DNA of 64,000 nt from Gnetum montanum. Its lineage: Eukaryota > Streptophyta > Gnetopsida > Gnetales > Gnetaceae. A program made the position numbers and the translations under genes. Under the pieces are notes generated by a model that was given only the letters and a program-made list of their open reading frames with translations, was not told the origin of the DNA and searched no databases. The DNA lies in the NCBI GenBank assembly GCA_015680685.1, contig MNCI01012713.1, positions 466,199-530,198 on the forward strand. The letters run 5' to 3'. This document shows positions 22,661 through 34,400 of this stretch, one piece after another. Positions within the stretch are counted from its first letter, which is position 1; each line of letters starts with the position of its first letter.

Positions 22661-24281
22661 TGTAGCGATCAAAAACGTTGGCAGTTGAAATGGAACACTG
22701 AAGGATTCATGGGTGCACTGCTGAGGGCCTGTTGGAGGCATAGGTGAGGTGCCCAGAATGGTCTTGTCGATTGAATGGGTACTTACCAAATGCAATGCTA
22801 AACAATGCTAAGTGTCAAGTGGTGTTTGTGGTGTGAGTGGTGTCAACAGGGAGTAGTCAAGGTTTTGAGTGCCAAACAAAGGTGTCAATGTGTGGTGGTG
22901 CACAAAAACAACCAAAAATATAAGTAAAATGCCAAAATATGAGTAAAAATGCTAAAAATACATAAAGAGAGAGTGAGAGAGAAAGCAGCACCACCCCAAA
23001 TGAGGTTGAGTGTAGTTAACCTCAAAAGAGATGAGAATGTACATGGTGTACAACAGGTGCAATGGACAGTGTAGTCATAGTCTCAGGGGTGTTTGACCAT
23101 GAAGACTGACGTTCTACTGTAGTGTCTATGCCTACCAAGTTGGCTATCGTAGTGTGCAGTGGACCACGGTGGTCTATGGTATCTTGTAGTGAGTTACGAT
23201 GGTGTGCAAATGCCTTGCCTTACTAAAATGCCAAACATGCCCTCAAATTTACTAGTTCTTCCTTCAATTTTTGCCAACCCTGCTTTAGATTTGCCAACCC
23301 CTAAAACGTTGTGGGCTGGGATATTTATAGGCCTAGGGTTCCCATGGAATGTGGATTAGTTGCCACGTGGCAGTGGGATGGTTGGGACTATGCTGCATCC
23401 AACTATGCTCTCCACTGAAGTAAGCGATGTTATGCTTTGGTGTGCTCCAATGGACTCTACAAGACTACCAGACTATAACTACATTGTCAACTGCATGTTT
23501 GTGAGTCAAACAGGACCATAATGTACCTAAAAAATGCAACTTTGGAGATTATGCTCTTGGGCTACACTATCCATTTTCTTGAGTGGGGTCAAGCGTAGTT
23601 ATAATTTGGGGACAAAATGGAGAATAACAAAGATGCATTTTTGCTAACTACACTTATTGTATGTGTGTTAGAGCTAAGTTGAGTGCCTGTGCTACGTTGT
23701 GAAGGCCAATGGAGGCTATTTTGGCTGACTATGCTTGCCTACACTCTAGACTGGGGGAGAATGTTGTCCCAACACTTATAAATGTTTTGTAAAATTTGGC
23801 TTTCAATTGACTATGCTTGACTACACTCTAGTTTGGTGGAGAGCATAGTCTCAATATTTAGAAAATTTCTACCAAACTAGGTTTTCCATGCTAACTATGC
23901 TTGACTATGCTCCAATGCAGTGGAGAGCATAGTCTCAGCACTTAGAAAAATCTACAACTGTTGGCTTGAAACTTAGAAAAATTTGTTAACTAGCCTTTGG
24001 TGTTGACTATGCTCTCTACTGGCTGACTATGCTTTGGAGCAGTGGAGAGCATTATCCCAAAACTTAGCAAAATTTGATGCTTCTTACTTCACGATGACAC
24101 TTAGATAAAATTGCAAAAAAAAAAAAGTTTAGTTTTTGGAGCTAACTACACTCTCCATTGGCTGACTATGCTTTGGGGTAGTGGAGAGTGTAGTCCCAAC
24201 ACTTTGAAAAATTTTGTCTCATGTTGACACTTACCTAAATTTGTAGTTAAGAAGCTATCGCCCAAATTTGGTGGTGTTTCA
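22661..24281 (-). repeat. Element D 3' LTR
   Basis: 1621 bp, TGTAGCG...TGTTTCA on the plus strand. A TATA box (CTATAAATAT on minus) is at 23321-23330. The U3 part (23.8-24.2 kb) carries at least four inverted-repeat units, each an ACTATGCT arm facing an AGCATAGT or AGTGTAGT arm, 85-130 bp apart. The last 115 bases match 36753-36867. Confidence 0.75.
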
Positions 24282-24297
24282 TTGGCTCCTCTTTGTT
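24282..24297 (-). other. Element D polypurine tract
   Basis: Minus strand reads AAAGAGGAGCCAA up to the 3' LTR start. Confidence 0.65.
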
Positions 24298-25319
24298 GAC
24301 ATCTAGAGGAGTAGCCTAAGAGACATCGAAAAAGAATTGCAAAATACCACAATAGACTTGGCACCAACATTACTCTTCCATGCATGGTTAGATGTCGTTG
24401 CACTATGCTTAAGAGTGCTATGGATAGCAGTATGCTAGGGGTAAACGGTGTAGGTAATGTGCTAGGGGGTAACAGGGGAGATGAAATGCGAATAGGGAGT
24501 CATGATGTAGGATGCAGAGTCAACGTGGTTGATGGTGACCATGGCACCAAGGTGGCCTACCTCTAAAAAATGCTAACCTCTCGTTGGAGTGCTTATGAGA
24601 GAGTTAAGGTAGATTCAGGGCCTAACTAGTTGTGAAATTGCAACTCTATTGATTTGTTTGAGGACATGCTTTTCCTCCTTTACTCTTTTTATTTTTTTTT
24701 TGTTTTCTTTTTTCCTTTTTGCTTTTTATTTACATTTTTGCTATGGGGTGAACCTTCTTTGGGTTCTATGCTTTGCTAAGCACTAACTACGGGATGCATT
24801 CCACCAAGTGGACTACATGCTACCAGATGGGCTTTGCTTTAATGCTTGCAAAATCACATCACATTTGTAGGACAGGTGTTTCCTCCTCAAGATGACTTGT
24901 GTTACATCCACCTGGGCTTTGACTAGTTGATAGAGGCTCCCCATAGGAAAACTTATGTTATGTCTACCTTGGGTTCTACGGTTTGCGATTTGATATGTGA
25001 AGATGTTATATGCAAAGACGATGTTATGTGGTCATAGCTTATGAACATCAAGGGATTGCAATCTTGGCTATGTAGGGAACGAGAGAATATTGGAATGTGG
25101 GAGTAGATGTAGGTAGGTTATAATGGAATAGGAGGGAATGTGCACTCTTGAGTGGCTTAGCTAGTCCAATTGTGCACATCTGAGCACTGTGGTGACTTGC
25201 CACTATGATGAGGTGTGTCTCTACATGATGGCCTAGGGCTTCATCTTGTGAACACAGCTGTAAGAAGACAAGAAAAACACCAAACATGAAATGCAAGTAA
25301 AATGCCAAGGGTGATAATG

Positions 25320-25800
25320 CTGCATATGCTTCAAAGGCTAAACTAGTTGCAAGTGCTCAAAAAAGCAAGTGAAATGCTAAGGGGAAAAAATGCTGCAAAT
25401 GCTTCATAGGTTATGTCGATGGCAAGGGCTAAAAAAATCAACAAAATGGCAGGGGGCCATGATGCTGCAAGTGCTTCAAGGCCACACCAATGGCAAGAGC
25501 TCACAAAAATCAGCAAAATGGCAGAAGGCCATAATGCTACAAGTGCTCCAAAGAGCAAACCAGTTGCAAGTGCTCAAAAAAGCTAGTGAAATGCCAAGCG
25601 GCAAAAATGCTGCAAATGCTCCAAAGGCCAGGCCAGTGGCAAGTGCTCAAAAAAAAAACTAGCAAAATGGTAGGGCACCATGATGTTGCAAGTGCTCTGA
25701 AGGCCAAGCCAATGGCCAATGTTTAGAAAACTAGCAAAATGGCAAGGGGCCATAATGTTCCAATTGCTCCAAAGGCCAAGTTGATGGACAAAGCTCCATT
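25320..25800. repeat. Tandem array, 71-76 bp period
   Basis: Six to seven units, each with a GGCAAGTGCTC-like start, a CAAAATGGCAGG core, and GCTGCAAGTGCT. Spacings seen are 71, 72, 74, about 76 and about 70. Units are clearly diverged. Confidence 0.8.
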
Positions 25801-25840
25801 CTAGGACTATAGTATGCTCACTCACATGATGCAAAAAAGT

Positions 25841-25861
25841 GGGGGGGGGGGGGGGGGGGGG
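25841..25861. repeat. Run of 21 G
   Basis: Uninterrupted G homopolymer within D's 3' region. Length is prone to sequencing and replication error. Confidence 0.9.
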
Positions 25862-25949
25862 TTGGGCGTTGTTGGAAGGTGGAGAAGCTAGAATTATTCT
25901 CACTTGCTTGCTCATGGAACTATGTGTGATTGATGGCGAACCCAATTTA

Positions 25950-26330
25950 AGGTCTTGGTAGGCTATGGTGTGCTAGTTTATGGTCCTAGCAGACTGCTAT
26001 GCTAGTTTAACATCATAGCAGACATGTTGTTGTGCCAGTTTAACATTGTGATCCAAGAATGAATGTTGTGCTAGTTTAATGTCATGGTGGACAAATGTTA
26101 TGCTAGTTTAACATCATAGCGGATGTGTGTTTTGTTAGTTTAACATCATAGTAAATGATCTATGCTACTTTATAGTCATAGTGGACTACTACACCAATTT
26201 AATGTCATAGCAGATGTGCTATTGTGTCAGTTTAACATCATGACCCCAAGATGAATTCTATGCTAGTTTAACATCATGGTAGACAATTGATGCCAGTTTA
26301 GCATCGTAGTAGATGAATGCTTACCTTATT
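25950..26330. repeat. Tandem array of GCTAGTTTAACATCATAG units
   Basis: About nine units with spacing near 41 bp, each with a GCTAGTTTAA core then CATCATAGCAGA. Related units recur at 29635-29760 and 34995-35345. Confidence 0.75.
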
Positions 26331-26439
26331 CCATTAATGTGTAGCATGCTAAGTGTAGTATGGCTTTAGGTACGAATGGTTCACTAGATTGGCAAACTCA
26401 TTCTCGTCTTAGTTAGCAAGCTTGAATGCTCCATTATCG

Positions 26440-27410
26440 TAGGCCTTAGTAACCAAAAAATGCCCTTCCTAATTAGCTAAGAATTTGTCCATGGGTTCAC
26501 AAATGGCCTTGAGAACTTGTCCATGGGTTCACAAATGCCCTTTCCTGATCGGGTGTTGGTGCTGGTTGTGACAATGCTTTTGTCATTCCTTTTCTTGGTA
26601 CCATTTGATGTGATCAAGCATATACATGTGCTCCTCCTCTATTGAGTTGAGGTCTATGATCCTCAACTTGTTATTCTAAGCTTCATTGATGAAGTTCGAG
26701 AGCATTACCCAGAGAAATGGAACTTGCAATTCAAGGGGAAAAATTACTTCAAACCCATAGATAAGACTATAAGGCATCTTACCTATTGTTGTTTGATGTG
26801 TTGTGTGGTAGGCCTAGAGTGCATAGATTAATTGCTTGTGCCATCATCATTTGCTATTGCCTAGCATCTTCTTAAGAAGGTTAATGATGACTTTGTTAGT
26901 GGCCTCTGCTTGGCCATTCGCCTGAGGGTAGTACAAGAACGAGGAGGAATGTTTGATACCAAAGCACTCACAAAAGGCTTTAGTTTTAGCACTACCAAAT
27001 TATGGCCCATTATCTGTTACTATGGTCATGGGTAAGCCAAAACGAGTTACTATGTTACCAAGCACAAATTTGCAAACCTGTTGCAATGTTGTCTTCCTAA
27101 GGGGAATGGCCTCAACCCACTTGGTGAAATATTTAGTTGTGGTTATGATGAAGCTATGCCCTATGGAGGACTTAGGCATTATAGGTCCAATGATGTCCAA
27201 GCCCCAACATTGAAACAACCATGTGATCTGTGTTGTGTGTAGTTCAATTGGTGACATGTGCATTAAGTTGTCATGCCATTGATACATGTCACATGTTTTA
27301 ACCTTTGAGACACAATTACACTCCATGTAAGGCCAATAATAGCCTAGCCACCTACTTTTCACTACAATTTTCCTAGGTGCTATGTAGCCTCCACATAGTC
27401 CCACATGGAC
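26440..27410 (-). pseudogene. Element D integrase
   Basis: Minus strand, nearly colinear. 27000-27404 encodes the N-terminal zinc-binding half, then LDIIGPI, TKYFTKWVEA and FGLPMTIVTDNGP. The next frame continues to about 26450 with YPQANGQAEATNK (third catalytic region) and YSLIYGFEVIFP, a GPY/F-like C-terminal module. Length is close to a full gypsy integrase. There are several stops and a frame change at about 27000. These motifs match the Tat lineage. Confidence 0.8.
26484..26537. repeat. 33-bp tandem duplication at the integrase end of D
   Basis: TTGTCCATGGGTTCACAAAT occurs at 26484 and 26517. Period 33, an in-frame 11-codon duplication. Confidence 0.8.
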
Positions 27411-28320
27411 TTGTTCAATGATTGTTTGTGCTTAATTGTTACTTACGCAGGTTAACAGTATGCCATTATAGGATCTGTAACATAACGTGTTATCACCCAT
27501 GATGATGTACTACCATGAACGTTTACACAGTATATCTTTTTGAGTGGTAATTAAATTTTATTAAGGCTCACCCTGTAAAAGGTATGCCTTGATGTCATCG
27601 TACCATTCTCTTGTGTGGGTTGTGCTAACTGTGGCTATGGATGCAATGTCAATGATTTGTATGATAGGCACAGTGAAATCCACCATCGAGGTGGGCAATG
27701 CATGGAACATGTTAGGTGTGATGCTTAAGGCTAATGTTGCTAATGCATCAGCTATGGCATTTTCATTTCATGGAATCTGTTGGACATTGGCTGTTGCAAA
27801 TTGTTTAAGCAAGTGCTTTGCTAGGTCATAGTAAGGCTATAAATGTTGGGCCTTGCAACCATAAACCTCTATCATCTAGTTGACCACTAATTTTGAGTCA
27901 CCTTAGATTGCTAGGTTTTGAATTCCTAGGTCACATGCAGTGAGAATACCTCAAAGGAAACCTTCATACTCCACCATGTTATTAGTGTAAGGGAATGCAA
28001 AATGATATGCGAAGTGGCCCAAAGGAAAACATGATAATAGCAGTAGCACTACCTCCTTTAGAGGTTGAAGCTCCATCAAAATGTAAGAGTGCCTCATAGT
28101 TGTTAGGCACTTGACTAATGCTACTAACATGCTCATTTGGGAATTTTGGATTTTTAATTGCTTGATCATTAACTAGTGAAACTATAAGTTGTGCAGCTAT
28201 AGCTTGACCTTTTGTCAAGGCTTGTAGAACATAATGTAGGTCAAACTCCATTGTTATTACTTCCCATTGTGCAATAAGGCTGCTCTCGTAGATATTCATT
28301 GTGATTACTCGAAGTTTATT
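27410..28320 (-). pseudogene. Element D second (archaeal-type) RNase H
   Basis: 27951-28299 minus encodes a linker with EFDLHYVLQALTKGQAIAAQL, then LHFDGASTSKGGSATAII, the first acidic strand of the archaeal-type RNase H, and PYTNNMVEYEG, the next catalytic glutamate region. This extra domain between RNase H and integrase is a recognised feature of Tat elements. 27410-27950 is more degraded. Confidence 0.7.
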
Positions 28321-29550
28321 ATTTTTGCAAATGATGTTGACTCGACTACGGAAAAGGTAATGCCTCTACTTCTTGAGTAAGAAGACTAAGGCAAGGTAGT
28401 AATTTTTCACATTGTTGTATTTTGCTTAATGGACAACTAATGAGTGGATCAAGTAGTAAACTCACTTTTGGCAAAGTAAAGAAGTGATGGATGTGTCAGA
28501 AGTGGTAAGGTACATGTAAAAGGATTTATCTCCTTGCGAAGGGTGAACCGTAGGAAGTTGCACCAGCTCTTGCCTAAGGTTTTCAAATGCTTGTTGGCAT
28601 TGAGCTGTCCACTTGAAGTGGGCTCCTTTCTTGAGTAGATGTTGCATTAGCTATAACTTATCAGTTAACCACATGATAAGCTTGCATATAAATTGCAATC
28701 TACCTTGCAACTCTCGTAGCTCCTTAAGGTTGGCTAGAGGTACTAAGTTGGTTATGGCCTTAACCTTGTCAGGGTCTATGCATATTCCTAGTTTAGATAC
28801 TACAAAACCAAGCATCTAGCTCATTCTGATGCCAAAAACACACTTCTTAGGGTTAACCTAAGACTGTGTTTTAAGCAACACTTAAGCACTATGTCCAAAT
28901 CATTTGCATGGTCATGAGCCACTTTGGACCTAACTGTTATGTCATCGACATAGTCATTAAGAAAACTTAGCATGTAATCAATAAAGATGTATGTCATTGC
29001 ACATTGATATGTTTCTCCTATGTTGTTGAGCCCAAAGGGCATCATGGTATAGCAAAGTGTACCCCATGAGGTCATGATGGTGCTCAAGGTTGATCCTAAT
29101 CTAGGTGTAGCTTGAGAACCTGTCCATGAAGGATAACAAGGCATGTCTAGCCATGGTATTGATCAGTTGATCAATACTGGGCAACAGGAAGTCATCTTTA
29201 ATGGTTGCCTTGTCCAAGTCCCGGAAGTCTATGCAAATGCATATACTTTTTTTTCTTGAGCACAACTATGATGTTGGAGACCTAGTTTGCATAGTGAACA
29301 ACCCAGATGAAATCAGCTTGGTGATTTCATCAAAAACTACCAATGCTACCTTAGGGCTAACCTTGGATGCCTTCTATTTTACTAACTTAATGCAAGGATC
29401 AAGAATGATATTATGCTAGACTAGCCAAGGGTTTAGGCCCATCATGTCCTCATATGACCATGCAAAGGCCTTGATATTATCATTTAGCACCTTGGCAATG
29501 TCTTGGGCATGTTGGGGATCTAACGAGGAGCTCATTTTTAGCAGCACCTG
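28320..29550 (-). pseudogene. Element D reverse transcriptase and RNase H
   Basis: The RT palm (28821-29144) has MMPFGLNN and FLNDYVDDITVRSK, the YVDD catalytic box being at 28941-28952. Connection/RNase H start (28462-28647) has HFKWTAQCQQAFENLR. The N-terminal linker (29430-29545) includes SSSLDPQHAQDIAKVLND and FAWSYEDM. Frame changes separate these. The YVDD here contrasts with FMDD in the Athila-like elements. Confidence 0.8.
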
Positions 29551-29552
29551 TC
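29545..29552 (-). promoter_or_regulatory. Candidate 3' splice site before D RT module
   Basis: Minus strand TTAAGACAG|GTGCTGC precedes VLLKMSSSLDP. Pol homology to the protease side resumes only at about 35640. Ogre elements of the Tat group are known to carry an intron between protease and RT. The matching donor is uncertain (CTAAG|GTATCT near 35650 follows an in-frame stop). Confidence 0.3.
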
Positions 29553-29634
29553 TTAACCAAATTAATATGCATAGATGAATGAAAAGAAATGCAATGAAAA
29601 TTTGCCTAACTATGCAATAGAGGCTATAAAGAAG

Positions 29635-29760
29635 GTAGACATGTGTGTGCTAGTTTTAGGCCTTGGTAGGCCATGAGTGCCAATTTTAGGTCTTAGCAGA
29701 TCATGAGTGCCAAATTCAGGTCTTGCAGAATGCACATGCTAGTTTCAGGCCACCTACCTC
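29635..29760. repeat. Short array of GCTAGTTTTAGGCC units
   Basis: Three to four units with a 37-45 bp spacing, related to the arrays at 25.95 and 35.0 kb. Confidence 0.6.
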
Positions 29761-31400
29761 AAGCACACATAGAATAGAGAAGGTCATCGGCATCTACCAG
29801 GTACCCCAACTACACTCTTTTCTTTGCTATTTTCTTTTCTTTGTTTCTACACTTTTTGCCAATGGGGGTTTGGGCCTTAGGGGTGTAGTTGGTGGCGTGC
29901 CTTACCATGGCAGAGGGCATCTCCATCGTGGGTCATTTTGGCTACTACGATTGGGGAGGACGTGCATGGTTGGAGGACTTTGGGCAATGAGGGTTTTAGG
30001 ATAGCATGCGTGGGATGTTTATTAGAGAGTAGGGAGATTTTGATAGTGGCCCAAAGAAACCTACCATAGGGTAGGGGGCACAACAAGAGTTTTCCTTGTA
30101 TTTCCCTCTCCCCCCCCCCCTTTTTGGAAAAAACTCTTTGATTCTATAGTGCAAGTAGGGGGGAAGCAGGGGTTTTTTTGTGCAACTTCCTCTTTTTTTT
30201 ATGTTAGAAAACATTCTATTTTTGTAGCATGTGTAGGGGTGAGACAAGGGTAAGAGTTCTGGCTTTAGTGGTGGTTGAAGGAAACTAGCTATAGGGTAGA
30301 GGGTGCGTTGAAGGTTTTTGAAAAATATTTTGAATTTTTGATTTTTGCCTTGGAGTGAGGCAAGGAAGAGCAGCATTATGCACCATGAGGGTTGTAGTGA
30401 ATGATAGTGCCTCGCAGCGCAACCATAGGGGCCACGAAAGCATTTGGTGCTAAGGTGTGTTTTTCTATTTCTCTTTTTTTTTGAAAATTTTATTGTGAGG
30501 GTAGTGATAGGGTAGGGCACAGTAGGGTGTAGGCATAGTAGATGATAGTGCTGTGGGTGTGGCACCTGGTGCTGCAGCATCATGTGGTGTGTAGGGCATG
30601 GTGGAAGTAGCTATGTGCAAAGGGCGATGGAGTGGTGCAAAATGCCACGGTAGGGCATGGTGCATGGAGAGCATTGGGGTCATGACCAAGACTTTATTTT
30701 TTACAAGTCGCAGCCAAGACTACGCTTTCCATGCCTTGGAGGCGTAGTTGATGCCAAGTGTTTAACAAAATGGTGTCTACCCGAAAGTTAGTTTTTTTGG
30801 AACTACGCTCTGTAGAGAGTGTAGTTAGTTTTTTCGGGACTACGCTCTATAGATAGGATAGTTGGGAGTTAGAAAATTTTTCAATCTAACTACGCTTTCC
30901 ACATTTCAAAGCGTAGTCGGGATGCTTCTGGAGTTAGAAAAAGTTTCATCCTCTTCCTAGACTACACTCTCCACTGAGGTAGTGTAGAGTTAGAAAAAGC
31001 TTTGTGACTTTTGTAAATTGTGTATAATGTAAAACTTGGGAGATGTCATAATGCTAATCATGCAAATTGCAACAATGCTAAACCTGTGAAAACATGTTGA
31101 TGTGAAACCTATGAAACTTGTAAAATGGAATGCTAATCCTATGCAAACATGCTATACACCAGTGAGTACTAGGCATGTCAAATAAATTGGTTAACATCCT
31201 ATACCCTTAGGGTCCCAGGGTGTATCATCGAAATTAAACATTTTTGCTAGTCTATGTTATGTTGTGTTAATTTTGCTACATTAATTTAATTATTTTGTGT
31301 CAAAATTTTCATCTATGTGTATATACTAATGCTTTGTTCATTACTTTGCAGTTGTAGGGTGCTGTTGAAACTTGTTTTGATCATTGTGGAGCTTGTGCAC
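29761..31400. other. Low-complexity block within D
   Basis: No supported gene. It contains T-rich and C-run tracts (30104-30125), GTAGGG-rich DNA (30480-30680), then a series of inverted repeats with CTACGCT and AGCGTAG arms (30718-30985) akin to those in D's LTR U3. From 31000 to 31200 ATGCTAA/CATGCAAA motifs repeat loosely. This may be part of a second, unresolved Tat-like insertion. Confidence 0.45.
30718..30985. repeat. Series of CTACGCT...AGCGTAG hairpins
   Basis: Four or five short inverted repeats: CTACGCTTTCC facing GGAGGCGTAG, CTACGCTCT facing AGAGTGTAG, CTACGCTTTCC facing AAAGCGTAG, CTACACTCTCC facing GTAGTGTAG. They resemble the CTATGCT units of the D LTR, but several here keep the CpG. 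Confidence 0.65.
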
Positions 31401-31412
31401 ATCTTGTACTGC

Positions 31413-34400
31413 ATGAGCAAGCTTATTCTTAACATGCCTACACCAAATATGCAAGTGGGTGTCCAAGCGATGTGGTTCTAGCGAGGGGCTCATGAGTTCC
31501 TAGAGTACCTGTTGCAATAGTTTAGTGTGATCATGTGGTCACACTTAGTGGTGGATGTTGCTATTACCATCATTGAGATGTTGTTGACCAGGGCTAACCA
31601 CTACATCTTGAAGTTCATATCAGATGAGCCTACTACTAGTAGTGATGAGGTGGGTGATTTAGGTAAAGGCCCTAGGAGCACTTAGTGCCTATCCAGGATA
31701 TGGTGCATGATAGGGTTTAGTTGCTACAATAAGAGTAACACCCTCTTCATCGTGCTACAGGTGCACACCCTATTCCAAAATCCACCTGGAACTATCTACT
31801 ATGCTGGGGGGTAAGTGCTTTTTTGGCTTTCATAGTGTATTTTTCTACTTCCTCATGCTATCTTACTAATGGCTCATGCTTAATGCCAAATTCAAAGTTG
31901 ATGAGAAGGGCCTACATGATGAGGCAAACACTCTAGCTTTTACCCACATGGCCTTGGAGGTATTCTCCTATACCTCAAATCTTTAGGAAGCTATGCTTGA
32001 GTAGGTGGGGTCTAATTTTAAGGTCTACTACATTTGATACCTAAGGGCATATAAGCATTATAGGACCCATGACTGGTTGAATGAGAAGTGGACCACCAGT
32101 GTGCTCAACATCAAGGAGATGCTTGTGGTGCCAGCCTTGTCTCGCAACCCCTTTGTGCCATGTATGCATCTAAGTTTTATCTCATATACTTGCTTATGTG
32201 TTGCCTATTAGTTTGCCTTTTACAAGATGCTAATGTTGTTTTGCCTTGGTTGTAGTGGTAGTTGCTTTAGGGGAGGTGATAGTGGTCACCACAGGCACAC
32301 AAAGGCCACCCTCATTTTGAAATATGATGATGTCAAGGAAGCATAGCATTGGCTATGCCACAAGGCCTTTGTTGCATTAATAGCTAGGCACACACATGCA
32401 GGGTTGTTGAACCTATTTTTGGCCCTTAGCCTAAGTATCTTGGTAGCCGAAATGATCACCATCATTAACCCCAGTAGTAACGTTCGACAGTTTGTCACTT
32501 GAGTGCATGGTATGAGGGTAGTCCTCGACCTCAGCGAGGCCTTCTTTGCTGACCTCTTTGGCCTCCACACTGATGGCTTGTTGATTGTTGATAAGGCCAA
32601 TAGGGAGGTGAATTGAAAAGGAGAGATTAAGGACTAGTTGGAGGCCACCCAATCACACAAGGGCATACCAACCAAGGATGTGCTTGTGCTTGAGGTACAG
32701 GAGCTCTACCCTCTTTTCTACGCTCGTGCCTTCTTGAAGTTGCTCTCCCAAGGAAAGATCCTTGGGGTGGAGCAGGTATGAATCATGAAAGAGGTGCTAC
32801 TGAAAGCTATGAGGTTCAACTAGGCTTCCTATATTGTGACTGGTTTATATGCAAAGATCTCTAGGTTGTGGTTTAACATCTAGGTAACATTCCATGTTCA
32901 CTTCGTGTTCTTCACAGGGTACCTGCGTAGGTTTGCAAAGCTTCTGGTTCTACATGATGGTGGGCATTGGGTGGTGCAAGACCATAAGAAACTATCCAAA
33001 GTATGGATCAAGCACCTATTTATGACCACATGGGCACAAGACCCCCTAGAGGAGATCAATGAGTCATTATCTATAACGACTAAAGGTCTCATTGGGCGGT
33101 CACACTACTCATGGGATAGCGCGGGTGAGGGTCCTCTAATTGGCACTCGGGATGTGAACAAGGTGGACCACTACATTATAGAGATGATGAAATTATCTAA
33201 GGAAAAGATTAAGAGGCCATGTCCCATAGAGGAGACTACCCCTAAGCTCAGGAGACTGAGCAGTAAGAAGATTCGTATCAAGTTCCAAAGCTTGTACATA
33301 GAGGTTGCAAGTTAGTATGCGTAACTTGTTAGATGCATTTATTGTATTAATATTTGTTTATATTTTTATGTTTTCATTTATGCTATGCTATTAATTAGTG
33401 CTAATGTGCTATGCATGTGCATTGACTACAAGGATTGGAGAGATGACTGCCAGAGTAGCGACTGAGGCGGTAGTAGAAGGAGTACACCCTCAAGTTGAGG
33501 AGGAGGAGTCTCATGGAGATGAGTTGCCTAAGGCAACATAGACCCTCTAATAGTTAGAGGAGTAGGGGTTACTCCACCCCAATGTGTGTGATTTTGAATG
33601 CCTATTTGATGGTGTATAGCTAGGTGGCCCCCCTACACTCATGCCTGAGAGCTTGCTAGGTAACTACTTTATGTTGCCATCTGTTAGTGCCTTTTGCTCT
33701 AGCATTTTTGGCTCTTTAGTTATATGCTGATTTCATCATTTTATTACAACTGCAAATGTGCCTGCTAGTGATCCCACCCCTACCTACCACATGGAGCCAT
33801 GGATAGACATGCCTAATAAATTTGTCTTCATGGCAGGCATTGTGGAGGACATGGTGGACCATTTACAATAGGTAGATCCCGATCTTGGTATGTTTGCTAT
33901 GTTGCTTTGCTGCTTTGCTTTATGTTACTTTACCGATTGAATGCTTAGTTTGTGTGGCTAAGATTAAACACTTTTTGCATGCTAATAGGTTCTAAGCTTT
34001 GGTGGGATTTGAGTAGGATGGCCAAGGTTGATGCCCTCCCTGACTTCCCTCATGACGTGGATCATGTGTCTTGTTACATGTATGAGACAACAAGCAAGTG
34101 CATGCTTTCTTGTGTGAAGGCATTGTGGGTTTGCAAGCACTCAAATCAACACTTGTGGAAACATGTCCATGAGATTTAGGAGAGAGTGATCGACCAGGAT
34201 ATAAAGATTAGAGACCTTCAATCCCAATATGACTTTATAGCAACCAAGTCACAAGGAGATAACACCTAGAGAACCTCTAAGATAGAATATGCTTGATATT
34301 GGTTAGCTCTTAGAGGTAAGAATGAGGCTACCCAAGAGGTGATTGAGCAACGGTTGCAAATGGACTTGCTCACCTCGAAGAATCAAGACTGGAAGAATTA

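Larger units (their letters stand above)
24298..26440. other. Element D 3' untranslated region
   Basis: Between integrase and 3' LTR. A T-rich tract lies at 24680-24740; two tandem arrays (25320-25800 and 25950-26330) and a 21-base G run (25841-25861) follow. The overlapping open frames on both strands at 25.3-25.9 kb follow from the repeat and I do not treat them as genes. Hypervariable 3' regions rich in tandem repeats are known for Tat elements. Confidence 0.6.

Noticed and set aside
25390-25945. Overlapping open frames on both strands, including a proline run
   Set aside because: They follow from a tandem repeat whose period is near a multiple of three and from the G21 run; no family motif and no conservation evidence.
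29996-30583. A 195-codon minus-strand frame
   Set aside because: Composition follows low-complexity C/T-rich DNA; no recognisable domain, and it lies in a block with inverted repeats.
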